Positions 1 through 8,810 of a DNA stretch of 45,105 nucleotides are shown piece after piece (within the stretch, counting starts at the first letter, position 1; every line of letters begins with the position of its first letter). The DNA is from a virus, in IMG/VR virus record IMGVR_UViG_3300044953_000216, positions 1 to 45,105 of that record. One strand, 5' to 3'. The notes below the pieces were generated by a model, which saw nothing but the letters and a program-made list of their open reading frames with translations, ran no database searches and was not told where the DNA came from. The translations under genes were made by a program, and so were the position numbers.

Positions 1-217
1 CTTTTCCTAATATTTCTTGAATCTTAAACGCTAATTGTGTGCTTTTGGCACTATCATCTTTGTGACCACTCCATCTATTACTAGTAGTTAATAACAACAC
101 TTTATTTTTATCACGGAGATAATCAATTGTTTTTTTGTACTTACGTGCATACATGTCCATCTCATCTTCGCTGGACGGAATCTTGACTTCATTTAATAAA
201 TCAATTAGACTAATCAT
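1..217 (-). CDS. Partial gene, possible flavodoxin/FMN-reductase-like protein
   Basis: This reading frame starts at an ATG at 217 and stays open to the left edge, so only the first 72 residues are visible. After a helical N-terminus rich in K and D there is a hydrophobic strand, KVLLLTTSNRWSG, followed by a polar stretch and a helix (STQLAFKIQEILGK). The pattern strand, Thr/Ser/Asn loop, helix resembles the FMN-binding start of NAD(P)H-dependent FMN reductases or WrbA-like flavodoxins. That is inference from a short fragment. It lies downstream of the tail sheath, beyond a strong terminator, so it probably has its own promoter. No clear Shine-Dalgarno sequence precedes the ATG; an AT-only stretch does. 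Confidence 0.55.
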   Translation of the reverse strand, partial: MISLIDLLNEVKIPSSEDEMDMYARKYKKTIDYLRDKNKVLLLTTSNRWSGHKDDSAKSTQLAFKIQEILGK

Positions 218-244
218 CTTATATAAATATATATACACAATAAA

Positions 245-268
245 AACCCCACATTTTACTGTGGGGTT
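245..268 (-). terminator. Rho-independent terminator after the tail sheath gene
   Basis: A perfect 9-bp stem AACCCCACA/TGTGGGGTT encloses a 6-nt loop. Read on the minus strand it begins about 20 nt after the sheath stop codon and is followed by TTTTTATTG, a standard intrinsic terminator. On the plus strand it is followed by CTGTTTTATTTT, so it may also work in that direction. Confidence 0.85.
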
Positions 269-288
269 CTGTTTTATTTTAATTATTA

Positions 289-3200
289 TTAAGCTCCTGG
301 GAATTGAGCACCTGTTGGCAACACGTTGAAGTCGAGAACAATAAATTCTGACGTTCTGGTTGGTTGTAGATAAATTTGACCATAAAGGATATTACGATCA
401 ATAATATCTGGTGTGTTGTTGGTTTCGTCCATCTTCACTTGGAAGGCAAATAAACCATTACGTTGTTGAACAGATTCCAAGTATGGGTTAACAATACTCA
501 AAAAACGATTTCTTGTAGCAGCAATGTTTTGTTCGAATACCAAGTATCTGCTTGTGCTTGCGATGAATTTCTTCAATGCGATCAACAATCTACGAACGTT
601 AACTCTGTCAAGGGCACTTGCCTTTTGTTGGAGAGTTTTTTGACCCCATACACAGATACCTTGGCCAGGGAATGCTGCGATTGGATTGACACGACCTTCA
701 TAGAGTGTATCACGTTCACTGTGTGTAGTTCTATCAAGAACTTGAACTGCTTGTGGAATACCACCACGATTCAAACCGGCTGGAGCAAACCATTCGGCAG
801 CAACGTTATCATTAGCAGCATACACTGAAGGTAATACAACGGAAGGTGGAACACTTACAATCTTATTTGTATTTGTATCCAAGATACGAACCCAAGGATA
901 ATATGTTGCCACATAGTTACTGTCAATTGTAGATACGTCACTTACAGCAGAATCAATCAATCCGACTGATTGTCCACTGTTAGGGAATACTACGTTATCC
1001 ATAATATAAAAACAATCACCACGAGCTTCACACATATCAATTACTAAGTCAGCAACATAACTATGTTGTTGATGTAAAATGCCAGGTGTCACAATCAAGT
1101 TAATATCAAACTCATCGGCATTTCCAAGAGCACCCACTGTTTGTTTATAAGCAACTGAACCCGCGCTTGAAATGTTTGTGCAATTTAATCCTTGTGTATT
1201 ACCTGCAACGATATCACCGCCCAAGTTTATCTTAATTGCTGGTGATTGTCCATCAAAACCTCCTTGGAAACCAAAGATAAACTTACGCATCTTGGCATAA
1301 GAAGTTTCATTGACATCATCTGGATTTGTAGATGGAATACTTCCACTCAAACTTGCATCCAAGAATGAACCTGTATTTGATCCAACAATTACGTTATCAA
1401 GCGCAAACGCCGTATTAGTTCCGGCAGAAGGATTACTTGGAATTGGAGCAAAATATTGGGCATTGTCATTATACACTGGAACTCCCGTAGATGCGGTAGG
1501 ATATAATCCAACGAGTTCAGAGTCAGTTGATGGAACATCATTAAATACTATACCTGATGCATATTTTCCCAATGATTGACCATACAATGAAGCGTTACTA
1601 TATTTTATTGTAGGAGTTGCATTAGCAATATCTCCTGATAGTGGACAATAATAAGCTTGGAATCCATAAGGAACGGCTGCTACAGGACATTCCGTATCAG
1701 ACATTTCGATTCTTATATACTTGCTTATATTAGAATAAATTCCATATTCAATAATTTTACCTGTATAAGTTATGAAATTGTATCTATCACCAATTCTTCT
1801 AGCAATAAAGTTTGCGCTGTCAGGATCCAAACTCAAATTGGTAAATGTTTCAAGATACTTAGGACGCTTATCAGTATCACTATAATCACGAACTGAAAGT
1901 GTAAAAGATCCCCAATCACTTCCTGGGACTGAACCTGCCAACTTGATATCGCTAATTTCAATCTTATACAACTTATTAGCATTTGTTCCATCAGTCAACG
2001 TATGAATCTTGAACAAATCGTGTCTTGTTGTGGTTCCATCGACAGAAGCAATCTTTTGAGAAACCACATATGGAGTGTAAGCATTTGTCAAACTAAATTG
2101 ACTGTCGCCTTCAGCAGGAGTCAATGAATTTGTATCAGTGAAATTCAATGGATTTCCACCACCAAATGTTGTGGTGTTTGGAAGAACTGCAATCTTAATT
2201 CCGTATTTTGTAGGATTTGCGGCAACTTTTGCCATAGAATCTTCAAATGCCTTATAAAGATAAGCATTTATAGATGAATCAGAAGTTTTTGCTGATTTTT
2301 GGAATACATTTGTGATGTATTTTTGGTCTGCTTTATCCAATGAGAATTCATAGATACCATATCTACCAGCGGTGCTTCCACTCAAAGTCAAATAATACTC
2401 TGATTGAATACTTGAACTGTTAGAATTTAATATTGAAACCAAACTCAAATTTGAACCACTAAATCCAGGAGATACCAAATCGGTTCCTGGAGAATGATTT
2501 GTTGTATCGGCCAATACTGCCAACAAAATTTGATGTGCATTTGATTGTGAAGACCATGTTCCACATTCATCTACACTTGATGTTCCTGTACTTGTAAATG
2601 TCCCAGTATATGTTCCAAATGCACCAGTGACTAATCCTTGTAATCTAAATACAGGATCTACACAACTTCCTTTATGGGAATGTATACTAGATGCTGTCAA
2701 TAATACTGATCCAAATGGATCGTTGCCACCAACCAAAATTTTATCAGTTTCGCCTAAACTAGAAGATACTGAGAAATTTTGCAATCCATAATCAAATAAT
2801 AACTTTGCAATCATGGTATTTGATAACGTGTTTAGGCCTGATCCTGTTAGTGTAGTGCTGCCCGTCCAACTCATTTTTATTGGCAGATTGTATACTTGAG
2901 AACTAATGATAACAGTAGTTCCTGCGAAAAGTTTACTTCCACTTGTAGAATTTACAGAAGTTGCAGTTTCGCTAACGGAACCAAATGATAGAACAAAAGA
3001 AGCACTTGGAATAGTTGCATTGAAAGTTGCTCCGTCTATATAGTTTGTTGCGGTTGAAGAAGTAGCCTCTAATGTCAACGATGTAAACCCTGCAAAAGAT
3101 GATCCACTTGATAGAGATCCGGAAGGAATTAAGAATGATGATGCGCTTACTAATGCAGCCGCATCACTATTTCTTGTATAACTTCCAGATTCGGCATAAA

Positions 3201-3522
3201 TTGCGATTGGATATCTCTGGTCATAACCAGTCAGTCCGCCCACACGACATACTGTTACGAATCCTTTTTCATTTAAGTATTCTTTTGCTGTATATGGTCC
3301 ATAATAAGTTCCGTCGGCAATACCGAACTTATCTTCTAAATCTGCTGCGTTTGTTATCAAAGTAGGGCTAAAGCCAGGTCCTTTTGCAAATGGTGCAACA
3401 ACGACTGCTCCAATGTCAGCGACACCTTGAACAATGCCCGATAAATCATTTTCTCTCGTAAAGACACCCGGACTAACAATTGTGTTAACGGGACTAAATA
3501 TTCCACCTTCTTGTATTGGCAT
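289..3522 (-). CDS. Contractile tail sheath protein (T4 gp18-like)
   Basis: This is the subunit of the contractile tube that drives DNA injection. The N-terminus (about residues 1-115: SPGVFTRENDLSG, VAPFAKGPG, VCRVGG) and the C-terminal 250 residues match the two conserved parts of myovirus sheath proteins. The C-terminal part includes GICVWGQKTLQ, ALDRVNVRRLLIALKK, the following helix with FEQN, and a final FIVLDFNVLPTG strand. At 1077 aa it is about 400 residues longer than T4 gp18; the excess is a Ser/Thr/Gly-rich middle region of roughly residues 115-800. The start is supported by GAAAGGAAA upstream of ATATG. A near match to a T4-type late promoter, GATAAATA on the minus strand (3599-3606), lies 76 nt upstream. 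A terminator follows. The tube protein that normally neighbours the sheath is not in this window. Confidence 0.93.
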   Translation of the reverse strand: MPIQEGGIFSPVNTIVSPGVFTRENDLSGIVQGVADIGAVVVAPFAKGPGFSPTLITNAADLEDKFGIADGTYYGPYTAKEYLNEKGFVTVCRVGGLTGYDQRYPIAIYAESGSYTRNSDAAALVSASSFLIPSGSLSSGSSFAGFTSLTLEATSSTATNYIDGATFNATIPSASFVLSFGSVSETATSVNSTSGSKLFAGTTVIISSQVYNLPIKMSWTGSTTLTGSGLNTLSNTMIAKLLFDYGLQNFSVSSSLGETDKILVGGNDPFGSVLLTASSIHSHKGSCVDPVFRLQGLVTGAFGTYTGTFTSTGTSSVDECGTWSSQSNAHQILLAVLADTTNHSPGTDLVSPGFSGSNLSLVSILNSNSSSIQSEYYLTLSGSTAGRYGIYEFSLDKADQKYITNVFQKSAKTSDSSINAYLYKAFEDSMAKVAANPTKYGIKIAVLPNTTTFGGGNPLNFTDTNSLTPAEGDSQFSLTNAYTPYVVSQKIASVDGTTTRHDLFKIHTLTDGTNANKLYKIEISDIKLAGSVPGSDWGSFTLSVRDYSDTDKRPKYLETFTNLSLDPDSANFIARRIGDRYNFITYTGKIIEYGIYSNISKYIRIEMSDTECPVAAVPYGFQAYYCPLSGDIANATPTIKYSNASLYGQSLGKYASGIVFNDVPSTDSELVGLYPTASTGVPVYNDNAQYFAPIPSNPSAGTNTAFALDNVIVGSNTGSFLDASLSGSIPSTNPDDVNETSYAKMRKFIFGFQGGFDGQSPAIKINLGGDIVAGNTQGLNCTNISSAGSVAYKQTVGALGNADEFDINLIVTPGILHQQHSYVADLVIDMCEARGDCFYIMDNVVFPNSGQSVGLIDSAVSDVSTIDSNYVATYYPWVRILDTNTNKIVSVPPSVVLPSVYAANDNVAAEWFAPAGLNRGGIPQAVQVLDRTTHSERDTLYEGRVNPIAAFPGQGICVWGQKTLQQKASALDRVNVRRLLIALKKFIASTSRYLVFEQNIAATRNRFLSIVNPYLESVQQRNGLFAFQVKMDETNNTPDIIDRNILYGQIYLQPTRTSEFIVLDFNVLPTGAQFPGA

Positions 3523-3613
3523 ATAATATATTTCCTTTCAAAAAAAATTTTTTTAAAAATCTTAAATATAAATATTTCCAAAAATTTGAAGATGTAAATA
3601 TTTATCATTTTTT

Positions 3614-6600
3614 TTATATAAAGGAAACCTTACTAAACCCGTTTTCTTTACGTATTTCTATACGATTATCTACCATATCTTTCATACCGTCTAAATGACT
3701 TATAATCCATACAAAGTCAAAATTTGTCTTCAAAAAGGCAAATAAAGTGCTCATAGACGATAAATTATCCGCGTCGGCACATCCAAAACCTTCATCTATA
3801 GCGATAAAGTTAGGTCTCGGTAAGTTACTGATATTGATTAATGCTACTCTTATAGCAATCGAACTTACAAACTTTTCCAATCCACTCGACAGTTCTAATG
3901 GCCACTTTTTATCCTCATAGTTTATAAATGTGCTTACATTTTTACCATCTGTTTGTAGAGAAATGGTAAATTCTACAATTTGACTCAATATATTATTGAC
4001 CTCTTTTTCTATAGTGGGTAAGGCTTGACTGATTAATTCGTATGGAATGCCATCTCTTCCTATAGCAGAATTATATAATTCATATGCTTCAGATATAACC
4101 TCCAATGATTTTGTTTCTTCGACGGTCTTTTCAATGTATGATTTCTGATCAATAGAAGAATTGAGACTAGATTTTAAATTTAAAATATCTGTATTCTTTT
4201 GTTTAATCTTATTGTCTATTAACTTAATACTGGATTTTATAGATTCAATATTTGACTTGACAATTGTATTACTTTCAATATTGTCTTTTTGTTTATTAAA
4301 TTTCTCAATTTTTTCTAAAATTGTATTTAATTTAGTTTCTTCTTGGGAAATTTTATTTTCAGTCGAAACAATTGAGTTGTTCAATTTATTTAACTTATTT
4401 TCAATATTAGTTTTATTAATATTGTTATCTTGATACTTTTTATATTCAGATTCAATATTTCCATATCCATTAATTTTGCTCTTCAATTCATTATATTTTT
4501 GAAAAACAACTAATGCATTTGATTTATCTTTTTCCAAATCTTCTTTTGTTTTGATAGCATCTTTTACGAAAACGTTATTTGTGCAGTATTCACAATTTGG
4601 GTCATATTTGTGTTGTTCAAGAGTCTTTAATTTTTCTAATTTAGTATTGACAACGATTTTGAATCGTTCAATTTCATTTTCTTTATTAGTAAACTCTTTT
4701 TTAACTATAATATATTCGTCATATTTATCTCCGATATTTTCAATCAAATATGATTTTTCTAAATCAATAGAACTTGACAATTGAGGCTCTATTTTTTTAT
4801 ACTCTTCTCTGAAATATTCAAGTTCTTTATTTAGTTTCTGAATAGAATCCTTGCAAAAAATTTCAGCCTGTGTCAATTTTGTTATGTCTCCAATATCGTT
4901 ATCAACCGAGATAAGTTTTTTGGTTTCTTCAAGCAGAGAATTGTTTTTTGTATCTCTATCAGACATTAATTGTTCTAAATTTTCACTTTCGTTTTTTATA
5001 AGGCTAGCTGAAACTTCAATTATATTTGTCAACTCATTTAATTTCTGTGTATAATCGTTTTTCTTGAAATTTCTGAGCAAAATATTAATTTCTTTGATTT
5101 TTTCTTGAGATGTGGATGACAATTTATCAAAAATATCAAGTCCCATAAATTGTGCCAACAGTTCTTTTCTCTCTGTTTGACCCATATCAATGAAAGAACC
5201 GGTTTTATTATTTTGAATACTCAAAACGGTCAAAATAAAATCATCATATGTGCCTACATAATCTCTGATAATATCGTTTGTGCTTCTACGAGCTTCACCG
5301 TTGAGTTCAATTACTTTACCACCTTCTTCTTTCCAAAATTTTACATCAACTTTTACATTTCCTTTTTTATCGGCATTTCCTACTCTTTCAATGAAGAAAT
5401 CTACGCCATTGACTTCAAAGTTAAACTTACATTTAAAAGTCATTTTTTGAGTATTCAAAACATGAGATGCTTTAAATGCACGATCACATTTATCAAAAAT
5501 ACAAAATGATAGTGCGGACAAAATGCTTGATTTACCAGCAGCATTTGATGCAAATAAGCCAATAACATTATGCATCTTGGTGAAATTTATAACATTTCCT
5601 TCACCATAACTAAACATGTTATCAAATTCAAATGTCTTCGGTTTCCATCTTATATTTTTTATTATTTGTTCTTTACCTAATGAATCATTTAATTCTTTAT
5701 TGATAGTATATACTTTTTCTAACAACTCTTTATCATCAATATCAAATTTATTTTTAATATAATCCGTAATAAGTTTATTTTGATAATCAACATCTACAAT
5801 ACTATTAATATTAAGATTGGTGTTATCAATTATATTTTTATTTTGAGATACTAAACTATCAACTCTCACATAAGAAATGTCCACCACTTCGGCGGCTTCT
5901 CTAATTTTAGACAATATGGATTTGACTTCAGTTGCAACACTTTCACAACACTTCATTCTGAGTCTAACTTTTTTTGGGATATCAGAAATATCTGTTATGA
6001 GTTTACCTTTATTTACATCTACGGTATAAAAACCATAGTCATTAGGAACTTCGAAGTGTTTAAATGCTTTAGTTTTTAAATCCCAATAAACAAATCCATG
6101 ACCTTTCAGTTCTTCACCGTGAGATTGCTGGATTGTAGACCCAGCATAAACAATAGCAGGTTTTTCTTCAATAGTATCATACTGTTGAAGTATTTGATAA
6201 CGGTGAATATCACCTAATAGTGCAATTTGATGTCCATCAAATAATTCATTCGTAATAGTTCTGCTAGAAACTTTATAACCAACATCAGTAATTGCATCAT
6301 TTACAGCTCCATGGAACAATACTACATTATAACGCGTCTCGTTTATATAATTTTTTGGAATATCTTTATACTTTACATACTTTTCATGTTCATCAAATAT
6401 AGAAAAATGATTAAAAAGAATATCTCCCAGTATAAAAAGACCGGATTCCTTTAGATAAAATAAATTATCATGATTTAATGCATCTACGATTGGTGTCAAA
6501 CTATCCAATCTATTTTTATTAGCCAAAGTCGCATCATGATTGCCGGCAATCAATACGGTGGGTCGTCTATCCGCAAGATTTTGAAGAAAATCAGAAGCAG

Positions 6601-6814
6601 TTTTTACACATTCTGGACTCAAATCACTTTTATTGTGAAATAAATCACCCAACACGGCAACAACAGTCGATTCAGGAGTTTTTTCTATTGATTTATAGAA
6701 TTTTTTAAATACTTCATTATATTCATCGTGTCTTTTTGTAAGACGAATATGAACATCTGCGATATGAAATATGTTCGTAAACTCTTTTATACTACATGAT
6801 AATTTTTTTGCCAT
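3614..6814 (-). CDS. Single-chain Mre11-Rad50 (SbcD-SbcC / gp47-gp46) recombination nuclease
   Basis: One 1066-aa chain carries both halves of the DNA end-processing complex that T4 makes as gp47 and gp46. Residues 1-270 are a calcineurin-like phosphoesterase with the metal motifs IADVHIR (D20, H22), GDLFHNK (D57), GNHD (91-94), LFHGA (H168) and GDIH (201-204). From about residue 390 a Rad50/SMC ATPase begins: Walker A GLFASNAAGKSS (419-430), long coiled coils, a zinc hook CEYC near the coiled-coil apex, a signature-like LELSSGLEKF, and Walker B FIAIDEGFG near residue 1010 with a switch histidine in WIISHLDG. The frame is continuous with no internal stop. The ATG lies 1 nt past the primase stop codon, so translation is probably coupled. 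Expected role: resecting DNA ends for recombination-dependent replication. Confidence 0.92.
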   Translation of the reverse strand: MAKKLSCSIKEFTNIFHIADVHIRLTKRHDEYNEVFKKFYKSIEKTPESTVVAVLGDLFHNKSDLSPECVKTASDFLQNLADRRPTVLIAGNHDATLANKNRLDSLTPIVDALNHDNLFYLKESGLFILGDILFNHFSIFDEHEKYVKYKDIPKNYINETRYNVVLFHGAVNDAITDVGYKVSSRTITNELFDGHQIALLGDIHRYQILQQYDTIEEKPAIVYAGSTIQQSHGEELKGHGFVYWDLKTKAFKHFEVPNDYGFYTVDVNKGKLITDISDIPKKVRLRMKCCESVATEVKSILSKIREAAEVVDISYVRVDSLVSQNKNIIDNTNLNINSIVDVDYQNKLITDYIKNKFDIDDKELLEKVYTINKELNDSLGKEQIIKNIRWKPKTFEFDNMFSYGEGNVINFTKMHNVIGLFASNAAGKSSILSALSFCIFDKCDRAFKASHVLNTQKMTFKCKFNFEVNGVDFFIERVGNADKKGNVKVDVKFWKEEGGKVIELNGEARRSTNDIIRDYVGTYDDFILTVLSIQNNKTGSFIDMGQTERKELLAQFMGLDIFDKLSSTSQEKIKEINILLRNFKKNDYTQKLNELTNIIEVSASLIKNESENLEQLMSDRDTKNNSLLEETKKLISVDNDIGDITKLTQAEIFCKDSIQKLNKELEYFREEYKKIEPQLSSSIDLEKSYLIENIGDKYDEYIIVKKEFTNKENEIERFKIVVNTKLEKLKTLEQHKYDPNCEYCTNNVFVKDAIKTKEDLEKDKSNALVVFQKYNELKSKINGYGNIESEYKKYQDNNINKTNIENKLNKLNNSIVSTENKISQEETKLNTILEKIEKFNKQKDNIESNTIVKSNIESIKSSIKLIDNKIKQKNTDILNLKSSLNSSIDQKSYIEKTVEETKSLEVISEAYELYNSAIGRDGIPYELISQALPTIEKEVNNILSQIVEFTISLQTDGKNVSTFINYEDKKWPLELSSGLEKFVSSIAIRVALINISNLPRPNFIAIDEGFGCADADNLSSMSTLFAFLKTNFDFVWIISHLDGMKDMVDNRIEIRKENGFSKVSFI

Positions 6815-6815
6815 A

Positions 6816-7760
6816 TTAAACTGTAACTTTTAATTTAAATAGTTTCTCAAAGTCTATTGTATCACAACTATCTATCAACTCCCAAGTTTTTTCAAAACCC
6901 ATTACACTGGGATCTTTGTCTTTTAAGACTATTAACTTTGTTTTTATATTGTTTTTAATCAAAAACTCACAAATCTTGATCGCATCTGATATAGCATCGT
7001 TGTCTAATAATACATTTACCATCGGAACATCATATTCTAATAATTTCATTTTCAATTTATTGCTTAACGTCTTTCCGAACAATGGAATTGTATTTGTTCT
7101 TACACTTATTGCATCAAATGGTCCTTCAACCAACGTAATTGTCTCTTCAAAATTTACTAAAAGTTCAAAACCTATAATATTTTTAGAAAATGGACAACTT
7201 ACATATTTCAAATTGTTTGTATCATAAAAACTTCTCGCGGTATAAAAATTCAAAGCACCATGTTCGTCATAGGAAGGAATTATTATACGATTTCGCAAAT
7301 CCCCCTCTGTAGAATATCCTATACAATATCTAATAACATCTTCTTTTGTTATACCTCTATTTTTAAGATAAACCAATGCATGTCTATATTCCAATTCGGA
7401 TGACGGTTCCCACATTGGTTTAAACTCTTTTGGAAGTTGCAGTATAGTTGGTTGCTTTTCAATTTCTTCTTCAAACGAAATTTCAAATTCTTTATTTTGT
7501 TTAAAACTTTTACTTTCATTTAAAAATGTATAGTATGATGAAGGTGCGCCTAACTTTTTGAACAATGTTTTAAAGTTTAACCCACCAAATCCACACACCC
7601 AACAATGATATTTGCCTGTCAATATGTTTACTTCTAACTTTCTTTTATAATGTTTACATATTGGACAAAAATAAACCGCATCAGTTCCCTTTCTAATCTT
7701 GGGAGTCTGATTTAACAGTTTATTTAAGTTATTTATTATAGTTTCTTGGTATAATAACAT
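6816..7760 (-). CDS. DNA primase with zinc ribbon and TOPRIM domain
   Basis: The protein (314 aa) has a CHC2-type zinc motif near the N-terminus (CPIC then CWVC about 20 residues later). After an acidic linker comes a primase core with GDLRNRIIIPSYDEHG and a TOPRIM motif VEGPFDAIS, then LLDNDAI and KDKDP. This is the arrangement of DnaG/gp61-type primases, which make RNA primers for lagging-strand synthesis. There is no helicase domain. I chose the ATG at 7760; a TTG one codon upstream is also in frame. It lies between a broken small gene and the Mre11-Rad50 fusion, in a compact replication and recombination cluster. It could also be a primase-like TOPRIM protein of other function, but the zinc ribbon makes priming the best call. 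Confidence 0.88.
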   Translation of the reverse strand: MLLYQETIINNLNKLLNQTPKIRKGTDAVYFCPICKHYKRKLEVNILTGKYHCWVCGFGGLNFKTLFKKLGAPSSYYTFLNESKSFKQNKEFEISFEEEIEKQPTILQLPKEFKPMWEPSSELEYRHALVYLKNRGITKEDVIRYCIGYSTEGDLRNRIIIPSYDEHGALNFYTARSFYDTNNLKYVSCPFSKNIIGFELLVNFEETITLVEGPFDAISVRTNTIPLFGKTLSNKLKMKLLEYDVPMVNVLLDNDAISDAIKICEFLIKNNIKTKLIVLKDKDPSVMGFEKTWELIDSCDTIDFEKLFKLKVTV

Positions 7761-7763
7761 CAA

Positions 7764-7935
7764 TTATAGTCTATCACCACTATCTTCATCAATCAATTTT
7801 TTATTACGATCAACTTTCACCCATGGATTTTTTTCTAACGCAACCGCAATTTTCATTAATTTAATTGGGTCGATGGGTTTTCCTCATCTTCGTTTTTATC
7901 TTTAGATTTTTTGGTTGTATCAGTTTCTTTATCAT
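7764..7935 (-). pseudogene. Small gene interrupted by two frame changes
   Basis: A strong Shine-Dalgarno (AAGGAG) sits 7 nt before an ATG at 7935, but that frame stops after 24 codons (TAA at 7861). Coding-like sequence continues in other frames: an acidic stretch (SKDKNEDEE), then PIDPIKLMKIAVALEKNPW and a charged end (DRNKKLIDEDSGDRL) that stops at 7764 and abuts the primase start. Adding one A to the A6 run in CCAAAAAATCT and one A to the A4 run in GAGGAAAACCC joins all three parts into one protein of about 59 aa. Alternatively the acidic frame may have had its own ATG, lost through a 4-nt ATGA repeat. I cannot tell mutation, programmed shift and assembly error apart. No function recognised. 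Confidence 0.55.
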
Positions 7936-7975
7936 TGTTTTCTCCTTATATCATTTAAAATAATAAAAATATAAT

Positions 7976-8482
7976 TTATTTAAAAAGAGATGCAACGATT
8001 GCGTCATACATATCGCCGTTTCTTTCGTCCCAATTACCCTTTTTGTTTAATACTGAAAATTTAATAACATCTGGACATAGTAATTCTAATTCAGCTTTAA
8101 CAAAATCTTTTGATTTAACGCCTTTGATTCTACATTTACCAAATAATTGTTTACGCATTATATTTACTGACAAGAGATTTACTTTAATCTTAAAATGTTC
8201 TTCAATAATATATGCAAATACAGCATTATGTCTTGCTAACATAATAATTGTTTGTTGACTAGTAAATCCTCCAGCAAAACCACTTAAAGCTGCTTCTAAA
8301 TTGATGTGTTCAATTTTCTCTATAAGACTATTCTTTGATAATTTTGATATAACTTGGTAAGTTTTTTCTTTGGTGGTTTCAAATTTTTTTGTGTCTATGA
8401 AACCCGCATCAAGAATTTTACCATTTTCGTTAAATGCCCAGCCTGTAACAGATGTTGATGAATCCAATCCTAATATAACCAT
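7976..8482 (-). CDS. RuvC-like Holliday junction resolvase
   Basis: The 168-aa length and fold pattern fit RuvC-family endonucleases, which resolve four-way junctions. The acidic catalytic positions are visible: D7 in LGLDSSTSVTGWA, E63 in HINLEAALSG, and D157/D160 in GDMYDAIVAS. RuvC substitutes for T4 endonuclease VII (gp49) in many phages; here it is the first gene of the island containing primase and Mre11-Rad50. A minus-strand TATAAATA lies 21 nt upstream, inside the end of the preceding gene, and could be a late promoter. The nearest start has an AT-rich leader and no clear Shine-Dalgarno. Confidence 0.87.
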   Translation of the reverse strand: MVILGLDSSTSVTGWAFNENGKILDAGFIDTKKFETTKEKTYQVISKLSKNSLIEKIEHINLEAALSGFAGGFTSQQTIIMLARHNAVFAYIIEEHFKIKVNLLSVNIMRKQLFGKCRIKGVKSKDFVKAELELLCPDVIKFSVLNKKGNWDERNGDMYDAIVASLFK

Positions 8483-8502
8483 ATACTAATATATAGTATA
8501 GA

Positions 8503-8784
8503 TTATTTATAACGTTTATTATTTAATCCTCTTGAAAGTAATGATGAATTGGAATTATACTCGTTTCCTTCTATCCCCTTATATCCCACTTGTGTTTCTT
8601 TAACGATAAACCCACCTTTTCTATAAAGTGTGTCGTTTAAATTAAAGGAACCAGGATCAGTAGATACTACACTACCAGCGTTTGTTTGAATATTTTTTGC
8701 ATTAAACGCACCGCCCGCTGGTTGGCTTTTATATCTGTCTTCTAAAGTTTTAACTAAAGAGTCTCTGGAAATAGTGTTTGACAT
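8503..8784 (-). CDS. Small protein of unknown function in the structural block
   Basis: A 93-aa protein, polar, rich in Asn, Ser and Gly, with no membrane segment and no cysteine. Segments such as QPAGGAFNAKNIQTNAGS and FNLNDTLYRKGG look extended rather than helical, as in small virion or chaperone-like proteins. It lies between the FG-GAP/dockerin-like virion protein and the RuvC-like gene, 26 nt after the former, and may be co-expressed with the baseplate genes. I do not recognise the family. The start ATG has the ATATG context common in this window and no Shine-Dalgarno. Confidence 0.7.
   Translation of the reverse strand: MSNTISRDSLVKTLEDRYKSQPAGGAFNAKNIQTNAGSVVSTDPGSFNLNDTLYRKGGFIVKETQVGYKGIEGNEYNSNSSLLSRGLNNKRYK
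8504..8511 (-). promoter_or_regulatory. Possible T4-type late promoter (TATAAATA)
   Basis: The minus strand reads TATAAATA 21 nt before the RuvC-like start, matching the element recognised by gp55-type sigma factors, and a gp55-like gene is present. It lies inside the last codons of the upstream gene. The 8-mer is expected by chance several times in DNA this AT-rich, so position is the only support. Confidence 0.3.
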
Positions 8785-8810
8785 ATGTTATTCTTTTTTT
8801 ATAAATATCT

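Noticed and set aside
463-828. Plus-strand open frame of 121 codons within the sheath gene
   Set aside because: It lies wholly antisense to conserved sheath sequence, has no ribosome site and no recognisable motif.
5150-5509. Plus-strand open frame of 119 codons
   Set aside because: Shadow of the Rad50 ATPase part of the fusion gene, with Phe/Ile-rich composition from antisense Lys/Asn codons.
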